From Suillus spraguei (lineage: Eukaryota; Basidiomycota; Agaricomycetes; Boletales; Suillaceae), in assembly GCA_016800925.1 (NCBI GenBank), contig JABCPU010000072.1, positions 124,001-188,000 on the forward strand: 64,000 bases of DNA, read 5' to 3'. A program made the translations under genes and the position numbers. The notes beneath the pieces are model-generated. The model searched no databases and was not told where the DNA came from. It saw nothing but the letters and a program-made list of their open reading frames with translations. Shown piece after piece: positions 23,056 to 32,366 of this stretch (its first letter is position 1; each line of letters begins with the position of its first letter).

Positions 23056-24368
23056 TTAATATAAAAATGCGAAGAACGGAGAATGACTAACCTTCCATTT
23101 GGCGGCCTCAGGGTTGATGTCCCTTATACCTACCTGTAGGTCCATGAGGAGGGCATTAGACAAGATGGAAGCTTGTTCGTAAGTCAAGTCCCATGTCGGG
23201 GACCTAAACACTGCCTCCCACCGGCTGCTGCGAACTGCTGCTACTAATGTTCGGAGCTTCGGCAGATTCTCGTCACCCAACTTCAAACGATCGAGTGCAG
23301 CATCTGTATACGGCCCAATACTAATAAGCGGCGACCCAACCATTGACAGATTGCAAGCGAATTGTCCCTGAGATGGCGCCGCAACGATCGGGACAGCCTT
23401 CGTGAATGCATCAGCCGGTCGGCGTTGACGCATCTCCGAGCGTGGCGTCAATGTTCGGTTTGCAGATCCGGCAGCCAATTCCACACCACAACGAATAGCA
23501 GCAGAGTCCGAATGAAGGAGAGGGGACTGTAGATTGGTGGAAAAGGTGTCTGGGGCTTGCGCAGAGCATTGGATTCGAGCTCCTGTGGCAACCATAGGTG
23601 GAGGGATGTAGCGTGGTCCGGTAGTGCTGATATGAGTTGCAGGGACTTCACCTTGTGTTAGCAATGCGAAGGATACAATAAAAATTAATTTACTTACAGC
23701 GCCTGCTGGGTTTCACCTTTTCAATGGCACAGCGGGTAGCAAAACGTTGCAAATGAGGTACTGCAAACTCTTGTGCGAAAGCCTGTACTAACACAGCGAG
23801 ATCTCCACCGATTCGCTGCTGCGTTTCCTGCAACTCGCGCGGGGTGATATAGACATCGATAGGAATTTGTTCGGGGGAGAGATTCGGCGGAGGTTCACTG
23901 CCAGCGCATCGAATGAGCAGAGATATCCCACCGTCAAGACGGTCTTGCGTAGTGAGCTGAAAAATGTTGTGAGCTTCAAGAAAAAGAATCAAGGAAATGA
24001 CTGACAGCGTCAAATACATCCTGGGTGGCTGCATCGAGTAGCTCGTTATGTGTGAGGGACCGCTCTTTTGCCTCGTTCACATTGTTTGACCGATTGAAGC
24101 TGATGTATGATGGGTGAAGCCCCCCCACTGTCCTAGTCTGATAATGGGAGCCGTCGATATGAGCGTCATGCCTCAGTAGAGCCCGTGCGGCTGCTTGACG
24201 CTCATTGTTGCTGAAGCCTGGCGCAAAGGTAGAATTATGATACAGCACAGCGAGACCTGTCATGTTGAATTGGTCGAACCGTTTGCTATCTGGACATGGT
24301 GAAGATGCCATGGAGTGCAATGGCGAAGATTGCAATGACTTCAAGGGTGGTCTTGATGGTGGATGCAC
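23056..24368 (-). CDS. KDZ-associated accessory protein A (unknown function)
   Basis: The likely start is MHPPSRPPLKSLQ. Exons join at TQDVFDA|LTTQDRL and at SRRC|EVPATH with frames kept. Visible stretches include NNERQAAARALLRHDAHI, HPSYISFNRSNN, IDVYITPRELQETQQRIGG and a C-terminal segment with WEAVFRSPTWDLTYEQASIL. I do not recognise a named domain. The 3' end is uncertain: the last readable exon runs to a stop at 23056, but a splice donor after AAKWK could carry it further towards gene B. It sits between gene B and the nested mariner derivative, inside the KDZ unit and on the same strand as the transposase, so a role with the element is inferred. Confidence 0.6.
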
Positions 24369-24442
24369 ACTAGGTGCAGTGGAGTCGTGTTTGCGAGTTT
24401 AACAAGTGTGTGGTAAGTAGTAATGATGGGCACGCTATATTA

Positions 24443-26047
24443 CAGTGGCTCAAAAAACTGTCCGCATGTTTTGACATTTTTCACTATCTATGATATTGTG
24501 TGAGAATGAACAAATTCCTCAAGGACATACTTATACCACATTGTAGTATGGCTTCAGGGCTTTTATTTGAGCCCTACACCGTGGGAATCGGCGGAGATAT
24601 GGTGGAGATATAAGGCTTATAAAATGATGACTCATGTGGACAGTTTTTTGAGTGTATATTAAAACTATATAAATCATTATTTATGACACCATAAAAATCA
24701 TGCCACTATTATATAAATTATAAAGTGGTGTCATTATGTTATTTTATGACTATATCTAACTATATAAACCAGAATATCTCATGTATCATAGTCATAATCA
24801 CCATGAAAGCCATCTCCTCTGCTCAAAGAGATAATATCCTCTCTCTGTCTTATGCTGGCCTCTCTGCTCGCCAAATTTCCTCTAGAACTGGAGTATGCAA
24901 GTCCACTGTGGCCAAGTTCATCAAAGAAAGCCACCCAGACAAGGAAAACTCTTGTGGAGGACGTCCATCCAAGCTTACCTCTACTGACAAAAGGGCTATT
25001 ATCCAACATATCACTACAGGAAAGGCTGATAATGCTGTCCAAGCCACCCATTATATCAATTCCACCATCACTACCCCTGTCTCTTCACAAACTGTGAGGA
25101 ATGTTCTCAAGGCAGCTCATCTCAAGGCAGTAACAAAGAAGAAAAAGCCTCTTCTCTCCATCAAACATAGGCAGAGAAGACTAGCCTTTGCCTTAGCTCA
25201 TCAACACTGGACTGTAGAGGACTGGAAGCATGTTATATGGTCAGATGAGACCAAAATCAATAGGATTGGGTCAGATGGGAAGGTGTATGTATGGAAAAAG
25301 AAGGGAGATGGCCTAACAGACAGAGAGGTTGGAGAGAAGAGGCTTTTTCTTCTTTGTTACTGCCTTGAGATGAGCTGCCTTGAGAACATTCCTCACAGTT
25401 TGTGAAGAGACAGGGGTAGTGATGGTGGAATTGATATAATGGGTGGCTTGGACAGCATTATCGGCCTTTCCTGTAGTGATATGTTGGATAATAGCCCTTT
25501 TGTCAGTAGAGGTAAGCTTGGATGGACGTCCTCCACAAGAGTTTTCCTTGTCTGGGTGGCTTTCTTTGATGAACTTGGCCACAGTGGACTTGCATACTCC
25601 AGTTCTAGAGGAAATTTGGCGAGCAGAGAGGCCAGCATAAGACAGAGAGAGGATATTATCTCTTTGAGCAGAGGAGATGGCTTTCATGGTGATTATGACT
25701 ATGATACATGAGATATTCTGGTTTATATAGTTAGATATAGTCATAAAATAACATAATGACACCACTTTATAATTTATATAATAGTGGCATGATTTTTATG
25801 GTGTCATAAATAATGATTTATATAGTTTTAATATACACTCAAAAAACTGTCCACATGAGTCATCATTTTATAAGCCTTATATCTCCACCATATCTCCGCC
25901 GATTCCCACGGTGTAGGGCTCAAATAAAAGCCCTGAAGCCATACTACAATGTGGTATAAGTATGTCCTTGAGGAATTTGTTCATTCTCACACAATATCAT
26001 AGATAGTGAAAAATGTCAAAACATGCGGACAGTTTTTTGAGCCACTG
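24443..26047. mobile_element. Palindromic (fold-back) Tc1/mariner derivative
   Basis: The 1605-bp unit is flanked by TA on both sides and begins and ends with the same termini as the full mariner at 57985-59601. Its left part, to about 25330, matches the first 888 bp of that element. From 25330 to 26047 it is the reverse complement of 24443-25160. The result is two 718-bp arms around a spacer of about 169 bp. Arms differ at one base that I noticed (within AAAGGCTGATAATG, left arm, near 25021). The 3' two-thirds of the transposase gene, and the element's own right end, are missing. The structure could fold into a long hairpin if transcribed. Confidence 0.92.
24803..25687. pseudogene. Truncated Tc1/mariner transposase 5' halves, facing each other
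   Basis: On the plus strand the transposase opens with MKAISSAQRDNILSLSYAG and runs through the helix-turn-helix region and the first catalytic aspartate (WSDETKIN). It then switches at about 25330 into inverted sequence. On the minus strand a second copy of the same 5' end starts at 25687 and is cut even earlier. Neither encodes the second aspartate or the glutamate of the catalytic triad, so both are inactive. Confidence 0.9.
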
Positions 26048-26106
26048 TATGTACACATAGATTACTGTACTCAGATTCTCAAATACAATCATGCCCAGCG
26101 CTCTAT

Positions 26107-26302
26107 GCCTGTATGCTACATTATGGCGCCGTAGTCTACATAGATAATCCACACTGCCTGTATGCTACATTATGGCGCTGTAGTCTACATAAATTATCTA
26201 CACTGCCTGTATGTTACATTATGGCGCCATAGTCTACATAGATTATCTACACTGCCTGTATGTTACATTATGGCGCCGTGATCTACATCTCAGTCCTATA
26301 TA
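26107..26302. repeat. 49-bp minisatellite, four units
   Basis: Units start GCCTGTATGCTACATTATGG at 26107, 26156, 26205 and 26254. Each contains the palindrome GGCGCC (or a one-base variant) followed by GTAGTCTACATAGAT. The fourth unit is partial. It lies between the nested mariner and the 3' end of the KDZ transposase gene. Confidence 0.85.
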
Positions 26303-26429
26303 GATTCTCTACCAAGTATCCACTAAATATCTTCAGTATCACACATCTGTTGCGATCTTTGGTGGCAAAGTTTTTCATTATGAAGCGATAACTAAAGGTA
26401 CAAGTTGCGGTATGTATGTGGTGCCCAAG

Positions 26430-29400
26430 TTAATCAATGATTGACTGAAGAAAATCAGCCATGTCCTCCGTCAACGTGTCAATTTCTTCGCGATCAATGG
26501 CTTCTATGTCAGTATCCTCAGTATCAATGGTTTGCGAGATATCTGCAAGATCAATTGGTTGACCTGTGAAAACATTAGCATAACATCCAAGTTTGCTATT
26601 CGAACATACCATGGACAGCAGCGCGGTCAGCGCGGACACCAACACCCCTGACTCCAGAAAAGCCTGTGAGACTCTCGATGCGATTCAAGCGGTAGCAATG
26701 CATTGCATTGATAGCCGCACGTGAACGATGTTGGCGTTGCAGCTCGCAGCCTAGGTGCGGATCCGAAACCTGAAGTTTCTGTATGACGGTAAGCATATGA
26801 CGTTCTTCGTCGTGAATGGCGGTGCGCAAGCGGCGGACTTCGACATTGAGTCTAGTGATTTCTTCGCGTGCTCGACAAAGTTTGAAAAATTTGGTGGTTG
26901 CTTCTCGATGTCCTGGCTTTGACCAAGCACTGCTTCGAATATCGTTGCGAGAATATCGCAGAAGATCGAACTCGGCTACAAAACCATAATCAGCGATGTC
27001 TTTCCAAGAGATCTTGGAACGGGGTGGATTGAGGGCTGCGGCCTGTGTGTTGTAGCGATTAATAGCATTACGGATGGCGTCCGAACGGCGTTGTAGAGCC
27101 TTGCCTAGCTGCTGGCGTAGCTTGTACCCTAGAAAAAAACAGTCGTTAGTGTTGGTATTTCGGCATAAACAAACTTACCTGTGCCCGATAGTGAGAGTTT
27201 GGAGAGTTCAAATAACCTCATCACCACGAGACGCTCGAGCTCATCTAGGGCAGTGCGGTACTTACCCAGGGACGCCTCCTCCTTAAAACGTCGGTACTCT
27301 GGCCCACCAATCTCCCACCGCTGGTCCACAGCCAGTTGTGTCTCGATATGCGCGACAAGCCCCTCAGCATGCTGTAACTTCGCATAGGAAGAGTCAACGC
27401 GGATCCGGGCTTGGGCGAGAGCATTGTTGATCTCCTCTAAACTACCGGTGGGAATGCTAGTCAGGGCGTTATTGCCGACTTCCCGAGCCACGTCCCAATC
27501 GGCACTAAATTATTTAAACATCAGGTCCATAATAACGGCATGCAAACTTTGCTTACCGTCGTTGAGTGAGCTCGTCGAGAACTTCAACATAGCGTATGCA
27601 CAGTTGGTCTCGGACAGGTGGTAGCTTCAATCCGTCAAGATAATCACGCTCGTCTTTGAGAAATTGAACAAGATCGTCATCAGTAAGACTCAGCTCGGCT
27701 TTGATGACAGCTAGTTCAGCAGTAAGCGTCTGAATAGAGTTTAGCGCCTCGCGGTAGTGATTCCAAATGAAATTGCCTGACAGAATCAGTGACAAAGTAA
27801 TAAGACTTAATTAATAATATTCACTCACTGAGGGTCGCGTACTTGTCAGTGTCCCAGAATGAGAAATGTTCTTCGATAGTCTGACGCCGGTGGAATGGAC
27901 TTGCGTGTCTCGTACTACGAGCAAGCTCGTTTGATGATGAGAAGATATGTTCGCACCCTTCGCCCTCGGTGTGTCCGGTTCCAGGGATGTACATGGGATG
28001 CCAGTCTAGCTGGCACTTACGGTTATGGGCGTGTCCGTGGAACGCGCCCACCATGAGACGAAAGTCTAACTCGCCCGCTCGCATACCCAAAGAACTGTTG
28101 GTCAGTGTCTTTGAGAACGCGCATCCAATATCGTAAGCGCAGCCGCCATTTTTCCCGTATACGGCGAGGAGCTTGTCAATTATGGCTAGCGGGTATTTCG
28201 CTCTGTTGTAAATCAGCGTTAGTCAAGATGAGCTAAAGAAAGAACTTAACAATTCTCCGCTCTGTATCATGTCGCAAGCTAGAACGACAAATCTATGACG
28301 GCACGCTGCGATAAATATCCCGGATTCGTCAAACACTGAAAACATTTTTTTTCGGGTCTCTGGACCAGCATTACGCCATCGGTTGACGCAACTGAATGCT
28401 GGGGTAGTGCCTTCGGCTGCGATTGTTTCGTCCTCCCAGTTATCGTCATTTGTGTCCCTCTACATCATGTAGTCAGTCTATTGTTGCATGAAGAGAGGCT
28501 CGTCTTACCTCGCGTGTTTTGACTTCATCCTTGAACCTGTCTACGTCGCAAGTATCAATCCAATAATCAGAGCGTGCCTTGCGAGAGTCAATGCGTGGTT
28601 TTGAGCCATAAATCGTGGAGTTCCAGCGCTTCAAACTATTGTTGCCATCGATCAATACAAGCCAATCAAATTCAAGCGCTGGCTCGTCCTCTAATTTATA
28701 GAAGCAAGCTGGGCATGAATTGAGCATGCGCCAATTCAGTGTGTCCTGATCGAGTGCTGCGTGATGACGCTGTTTCACGCGGTGAAGGATTTCTAAATAG
28801 ACGTCATAAGCGGCTGAAAATTGTGCGTTAAGGTACGGTCGATACGGTGTCTGTGCGGCATTTTTAGATCAGTCAAATGATGTAATATACACGTACATCA
28901 TGCAGGAAACAAAGACTTTTCACTTGGGCTTGAATGCTGAATCGGGGGCATGACCGATGGATTTGACGGTATGCAGCAAGAGTGCGCAACGATATGGCAG
29001 CTGTGGGATAAAGCGGTGCGCACCCGATGTACCCATGGTAGATTAATGTCTCGTTAGGATATCTGTGGGAGGGCTGCGATCGCAGTGAAGAGTGGCTTCG
29101 CTCTAGAAATGAATTAGCACACAAAGAATTGGAACTTTCATTAAACATACTGAAAAGGTCAATTAGTTCTATGTTAGTTAGTGAAACACTAGAAGAATCA
29201 TCTAGAAGTGGCTCCGCAGACATGTCGTCAAATGTTGGTAAGCCGTCACCAGAATCACGAAAACGATAGTCCAAGTAAGCGTCCACCAGCAGGTCTATTT
29301 GAAGCTGCCAGTGATTCGTTCGGCTTTCTGTGCGGTCCTCCCGAGTGCGGTGATCGATATAGCGACTGTGAATGATATAAGTAACAATCGAGACAGACGA

Positions 29401-29802
29401 GAAAAAACACACACTAGCCACCAAGGTCCGCTATTTGACCAGCGAGTCCCTCAAATGCCTCGTACTCCCCACCGGCATGACTCAGTTCCATCCCCTCCTC
29501 TCCTGGAGGCACGGTGTATGGTATTGATTCAACGTCCATTCCGTAGTCGCTCATCATGTTGTCCACCAACTGACGGTCCTCGCTCGACATCTCTGAGAGA
29601 TCGCATTAGTTATATGTAAACAATAAGAATGTGAAGATATACCTTGGACTTGAGCCTGACGGCCTGCATCTGCTGCCTCCTTGCGTTGAAGCTGACGGCT
29701 AGCTTGAAGGATATGAGTCTGGCGATGTCGCCCTCGAAAGTTGTGCGAGATGATAGACTTTGAGAGGCCCTTAAGCTTAGAATGACCCCCTGCACGAGAC
29801 AT
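26430..29802 (-). CDS. KDZ-superfamily transposase (CxC1 type)
   Basis: The protein starts MSRAGGHSKLKGLSKSI and has a CxC1-type N-terminal region: GYIGCAPLYPTAAISLRTL, AYRQIHRSCPRFSIQA and CFLHDV. The RNase H-like core follows, with RMLNSCPACFYKL, LVLIDGNNSLKRWNS, IDSRKARSDYWI, VLACDMIQSGELAKYPLAII and YGKNGGCAYDIGCAF. The last acidic motif is GTGHTEGEGCEHIFSSSNEL. The C-terminal third is helical and ends TEDMADFLQSIID. I checked about ten exon joins and all hold frame with canonical GT-AG introns, with no internal stop, giving roughly 1,000 residues. KDZ transposases are known DNA transposases expanded in basidiomycetes. This one reads leftwards from just inside the right terminal repeat, so its promoter probably lies in that repeat. 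Confidence 0.88.
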
Positions 29803-29816
29803 AAGGAGCCGGTGTG

Positions 29817-30613
29817 AAGATTCTGTAGGCGTAGGCGATTAGCTGAGACAGGGTGATAGTGGGCGCACGGACCAGGTCGACAAACGGTTGAATGGTGCGA
29901 TCCCCGAGTGTCGAGTCTGTAGGCGTAGGTGAGTAGATGACACCAGGCGTTGGTGGATCTGAATGGTGCGATCTGCAAGGCAAGATTCTGTAGGCGTAGG
30001 CGGTTAGCTAAGACTAGGTTTGACAGTGGGCGCACGGACCACTTGGGCAGGTGTTGTAGAGGGCAGTGGTGGGCAAGGATGATGAGGTGGGAAGCAGGTT
30101 GGTGCAGGAAGCGTTCTTGGGACACAGAGACGACTTGGTGCTGGGCACAAGCATTGTAGATCGAGGTGAGAGGCAGCCTACAGGATGCTTGCAGCACTGC
30201 AAGCTGGGGGCGCACAGACCACTGAGGCGCTGGGGTTTTGGGTGGGGAAGATGGGCGGATGTTGTAGAGCGTAGTGTTGGCCTGGGTGATGGCTGCTGGG
30301 CTGTAGAAGCAGCGGCGGCAGCGTGCAGTGTGCAGCAGTGTAGGGGGTAGGAGTACAGAGGCGTGAGAAACCCGCCAGATGAACCTCTATGACTAAGTTG
30401 GGCGATTTGCGGAAAGTGCCGGTATCAGGCGTAGGGCGGGATAAGGCGGGATACGTGCCAGCCTAGCTATAGGCTACAGTACAAAGTTAATAGAATATTT
30501 AGGGCGTTATTTAACGCTGGTGTTGGAATATTTCGAGTTTCGAGCCTAAATAAAGTTCACGAGGCACGCTATTGCTAAGCCTAGTAAGGCTTCCCAATTG
30601 GGCTATCCAGGTG
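29817..30613 (-). repeat. KDZ right terminal inverted repeat
   Basis: Mirror of 19855-20651 and ends GGGCTATCCAGGTG. It contains only one copy of the 165-bp unit that is tandemly repeated at the left end. It abuts the transposase start codon and so probably holds its promoter. Confidence 0.9.
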
Positions 30614-30703
30614 CGAATCGAACCTATTTTGTGTGACGGTCACACCAATTTTAGGGCCGTCGAACCTAAAGTGTGACAAGCGGTAAAAATACGAAAAAAC
30701 TGT

Positions 30704-31078
30704 CTAATGCATCCAAAAATTTTTGTACTGAGTGTTCGCAACACGCCTGCGCTTGCCATGACCCTCGGCCTCAACCTCCTTATACCCATCAGCCATAGAT
30801 TGAAGCCCCGTCATATCATCTAGTACTTCTTCTCGCTCATAGCTCTCTGACTCGTTGTCTACCAGCAAATTGCCCAATTCGTCAGCGCTATAGCCATGAG
30901 GGACAGATGATTCACCCAATGCAATGTGTTGCAGAACAGTATCCACAGAAACATCACTAGGATCAAGCTCGACATCTGCGGCATGTGGGAAAGGTGGCTC
31001 TACTTCTTCGTCAGCCTTGGGAGTCTTATATTGAGCTGTTTTGATACGCTCCCAAGTCATGGTGTCGTTTTTCTGCAC
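30704..31078 (-). CDS. Unidentified protein, probable C-terminal exon
   Basis: A 124-codon frame opens at a GTG, so the real protein probably begins in an upstream exon; CGTGATGTGCAG before it reads on in frame as RDVQ. The segment has TWERIKTAQYKTPKADEEVE, then acidic, serine-rich sequence (DPSDVSVDTVLQHI, YSADELGNLL, DDMTGLQSMADGYK). It ends with a basic patch GKRRRVANTQYKNFWMH. Composition and ordered motifs look like real coding sequence, but I cannot name the family. It ends only about 90 bases from the KDZ terminus. Confidence 0.45.
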   Translation of the reverse strand: MQKNDTMTWERIKTAQYKTPKADEEVEPPFPHAADVELDPSDVSVDTVLQHIALGESSVPHGYSADELGNLLVDNESESYEREEVLDDMTGLQSMADGYKEVEAEGHGKRRRVANTQYKNFWMH

Positions 31079-31762
31079 ATCACGGCAAGGGACGCTGGAT
31101 GTATTAACTCAAACAGTGGCTTCACCTGGCCCGCCATGCACGACGGACCTTTAAAAAACTCACCTGCAGAATCCGGAATCTTCATTTACCACACGTAGGT
31201 GCCTGGGCGATCAGTCGAACTCCTGTAAACTGATCTCACTGCAGCGATGCAGTTCTCCGCACTTCGCAGCGTGACGTGGCCTTTCGACAATGATGTGATG
31301 TTGCAGGTCGGATCGTCTCTCTTCTCAAAGAAAACTCGGTTGATGATTCAGGTAGATTGAACTATAGGCGTACTGCGGAAGCATTGCACAAGGCTGTGAA
31401 GAAAACAGGAGGTGGTTATTATGCTCCGTAATGAGAACATATCAGAAGGAATGGTTCAATCAAGATATGTCTTTGCATCGTACGTCATATTTGATACACC
31501 ATCGAAGAAAGTCACGGCGGTGTTTACGCATTTGATTGTATTGTGCATGGGCATGGGCAAGCGGATCACGCCACAAATTCAGAGAGCTATGAAAGACGAC
31601 AGCAAGGAATCCAATGACCCAACACAAAACACTCAAAATTCGACAAAGGTCACCTGAGTCACGATCTTTAAAACGATACTGGATTGCACAAAGCATAGTT
31701 GATGATACGTCTGCAAGCGACGTCATATACCTATCCTGCGTTGTAATCCATGAGAACACGTA
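31079..31762. other. Intergenic, nothing firm
   Basis: Overlapping short ORFs on both strands (31412-31657, 31460-31759) show no recognisable domain. Upstream exons of the minus-strand gene ending at 30704 may lie here. Confidence 0.4.
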
Positions 31763-32047
31763 CTATTTACCACTGGCAGCAGCCCGCCGCCGAGCACGCT
31801 TCTGAGCTCTCGGCCGCCTCACAGACGAGGGTTCATCGTTGCTACCAGAAGGATCAGAGTGCGCTTTGTCATTCTTTGCTTGCTTCTTGGCTTTATGCTT
31901 TTTAACTGCACGAACGAATAACATGATCATGGTGGTGTGAGGTGTAAGAGGAAGAGGAGTATGTTTGCAATAAATACTCATCGTGAAGCCCCTATCCGAT
32001 TCATTTGTCAGCAGTTGCAGCGCAAGTACAATTGTGAAGTATTTCAT
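31763..32047 (-). CDS. Small lysine/arginine-rich ORF, hypothetical
   Basis: A 94-codon frame has a hydrophobic start (MKYFTIVLALQLLT) and then VRAVKKHKAKKQAKNDK and RPRAQKRARRRAAASGK. The end SGK-stop overlaps a possible splice donor (AGTGGTAAAT), so it could be the first exon of a longer gene. The start may instead be the internal methionine at MIMLFVRAVKK. It is divergent from SEY1 with about 320 bases between. No family recognised. Confidence 0.3.
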   Translation of the reverse strand: MKYFTIVLALQLLTNESDRGFTMSIYCKHTPLPLTPHTTMIMLFVRAVKKHKAKKQAKNDKAHSDPSGSNDEPSSVRRPRAQKRARRRAAASGK

Positions 32048-32366
32048 GACACATGTGTTTAGAAATTACGAGCATAGATCGTCTCGTTGCTTTGATCAGA
32101 GCTCACGTTGTTACAACACGTCCACAAGCTGTGTCTGGCACCATTCGATGATGATCCCTTAATGATTATTTAATCTTACGTACATAGACGAATTTTCTTC
32201 GGAAGAAGCCGTTACATACGTGTAAAGTCACGTGATACATAGACCCTTAAGAAGGTGTGTTGAACGTTCGGCTCAAAACGTTGTCAATGTCAGTTTGACT
32301 GCATCCTCACACTTCGTGTGCTTTGACTTGATTAACACTCATTTCATTATATTTCATCCCGCAGTC
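32048..32366. promoter_or_regulatory. SEY1 upstream region
   Basis: Divergent intergenic stretch before the SEY1 start codon. It contains CACGTGAT (an E-box-like core) near 32229, but this is only a sequence observation. Confidence 0.35.

Larger units (their letters stand above)
19855..30613. mobile_element. KDZ (Kyakuja-Dileera-Zisupton) DNA transposon, apparently complete
   Basis: A 10.76-kb unit is bounded by terminal inverted repeats of about 797 bp whose mirror positions sum to 50468 at every point I tested. The outermost bases are CACCTGGATAGCCC on the left and GGGCTATCCAGGTG on the right. It carries three minus-strand genes: the KDZ transposase starting 15 bases inside the right repeat, and two accessory genes typical of basidiomycete KDZ units. 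All three keep their frames across the introns I checked. The near identity of the repeats suggests recent arrival. I found no clear target duplication: the flanking 8-mers are AGATACGC and CGAATCGA. A palindromic Tc1/mariner derivative is nested at 24443-26047 in non-coding sequence, so it need not have inactivated the element. Confidence 0.85.

Noticed and set aside
24779..25051. Antisense ORFs opposite the mariner transposase (also at 58321-58593)
   Set aside because: They are frame shadows of a strongly conserved transposase gene on the other strand.
26107..26302. Regular 49-bp units considered as a CRISPR array
   Set aside because: Units are near-identical along their whole length with no variable spacers, and the genome is fungal.
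30600..30630. GGTTCGATTCG (reverse strand) at the KDZ right edge, like a tRNA B-box
   Set aside because: The surrounding bases do not form a T stem or any cloverleaf.
30635..30660. Palindrome GTGTGACGGTCACAC
   Set aside because: A short perfect palindrome alone, with no repeat partner or gene context, gives no basis for an operator call.
31763..32047. Considered as the first exon of a transporter gene because of its basic RRRAAA tail
   Set aside because: No membrane-segment-bearing exon could be joined downstream, so it was kept only as hypothetical.
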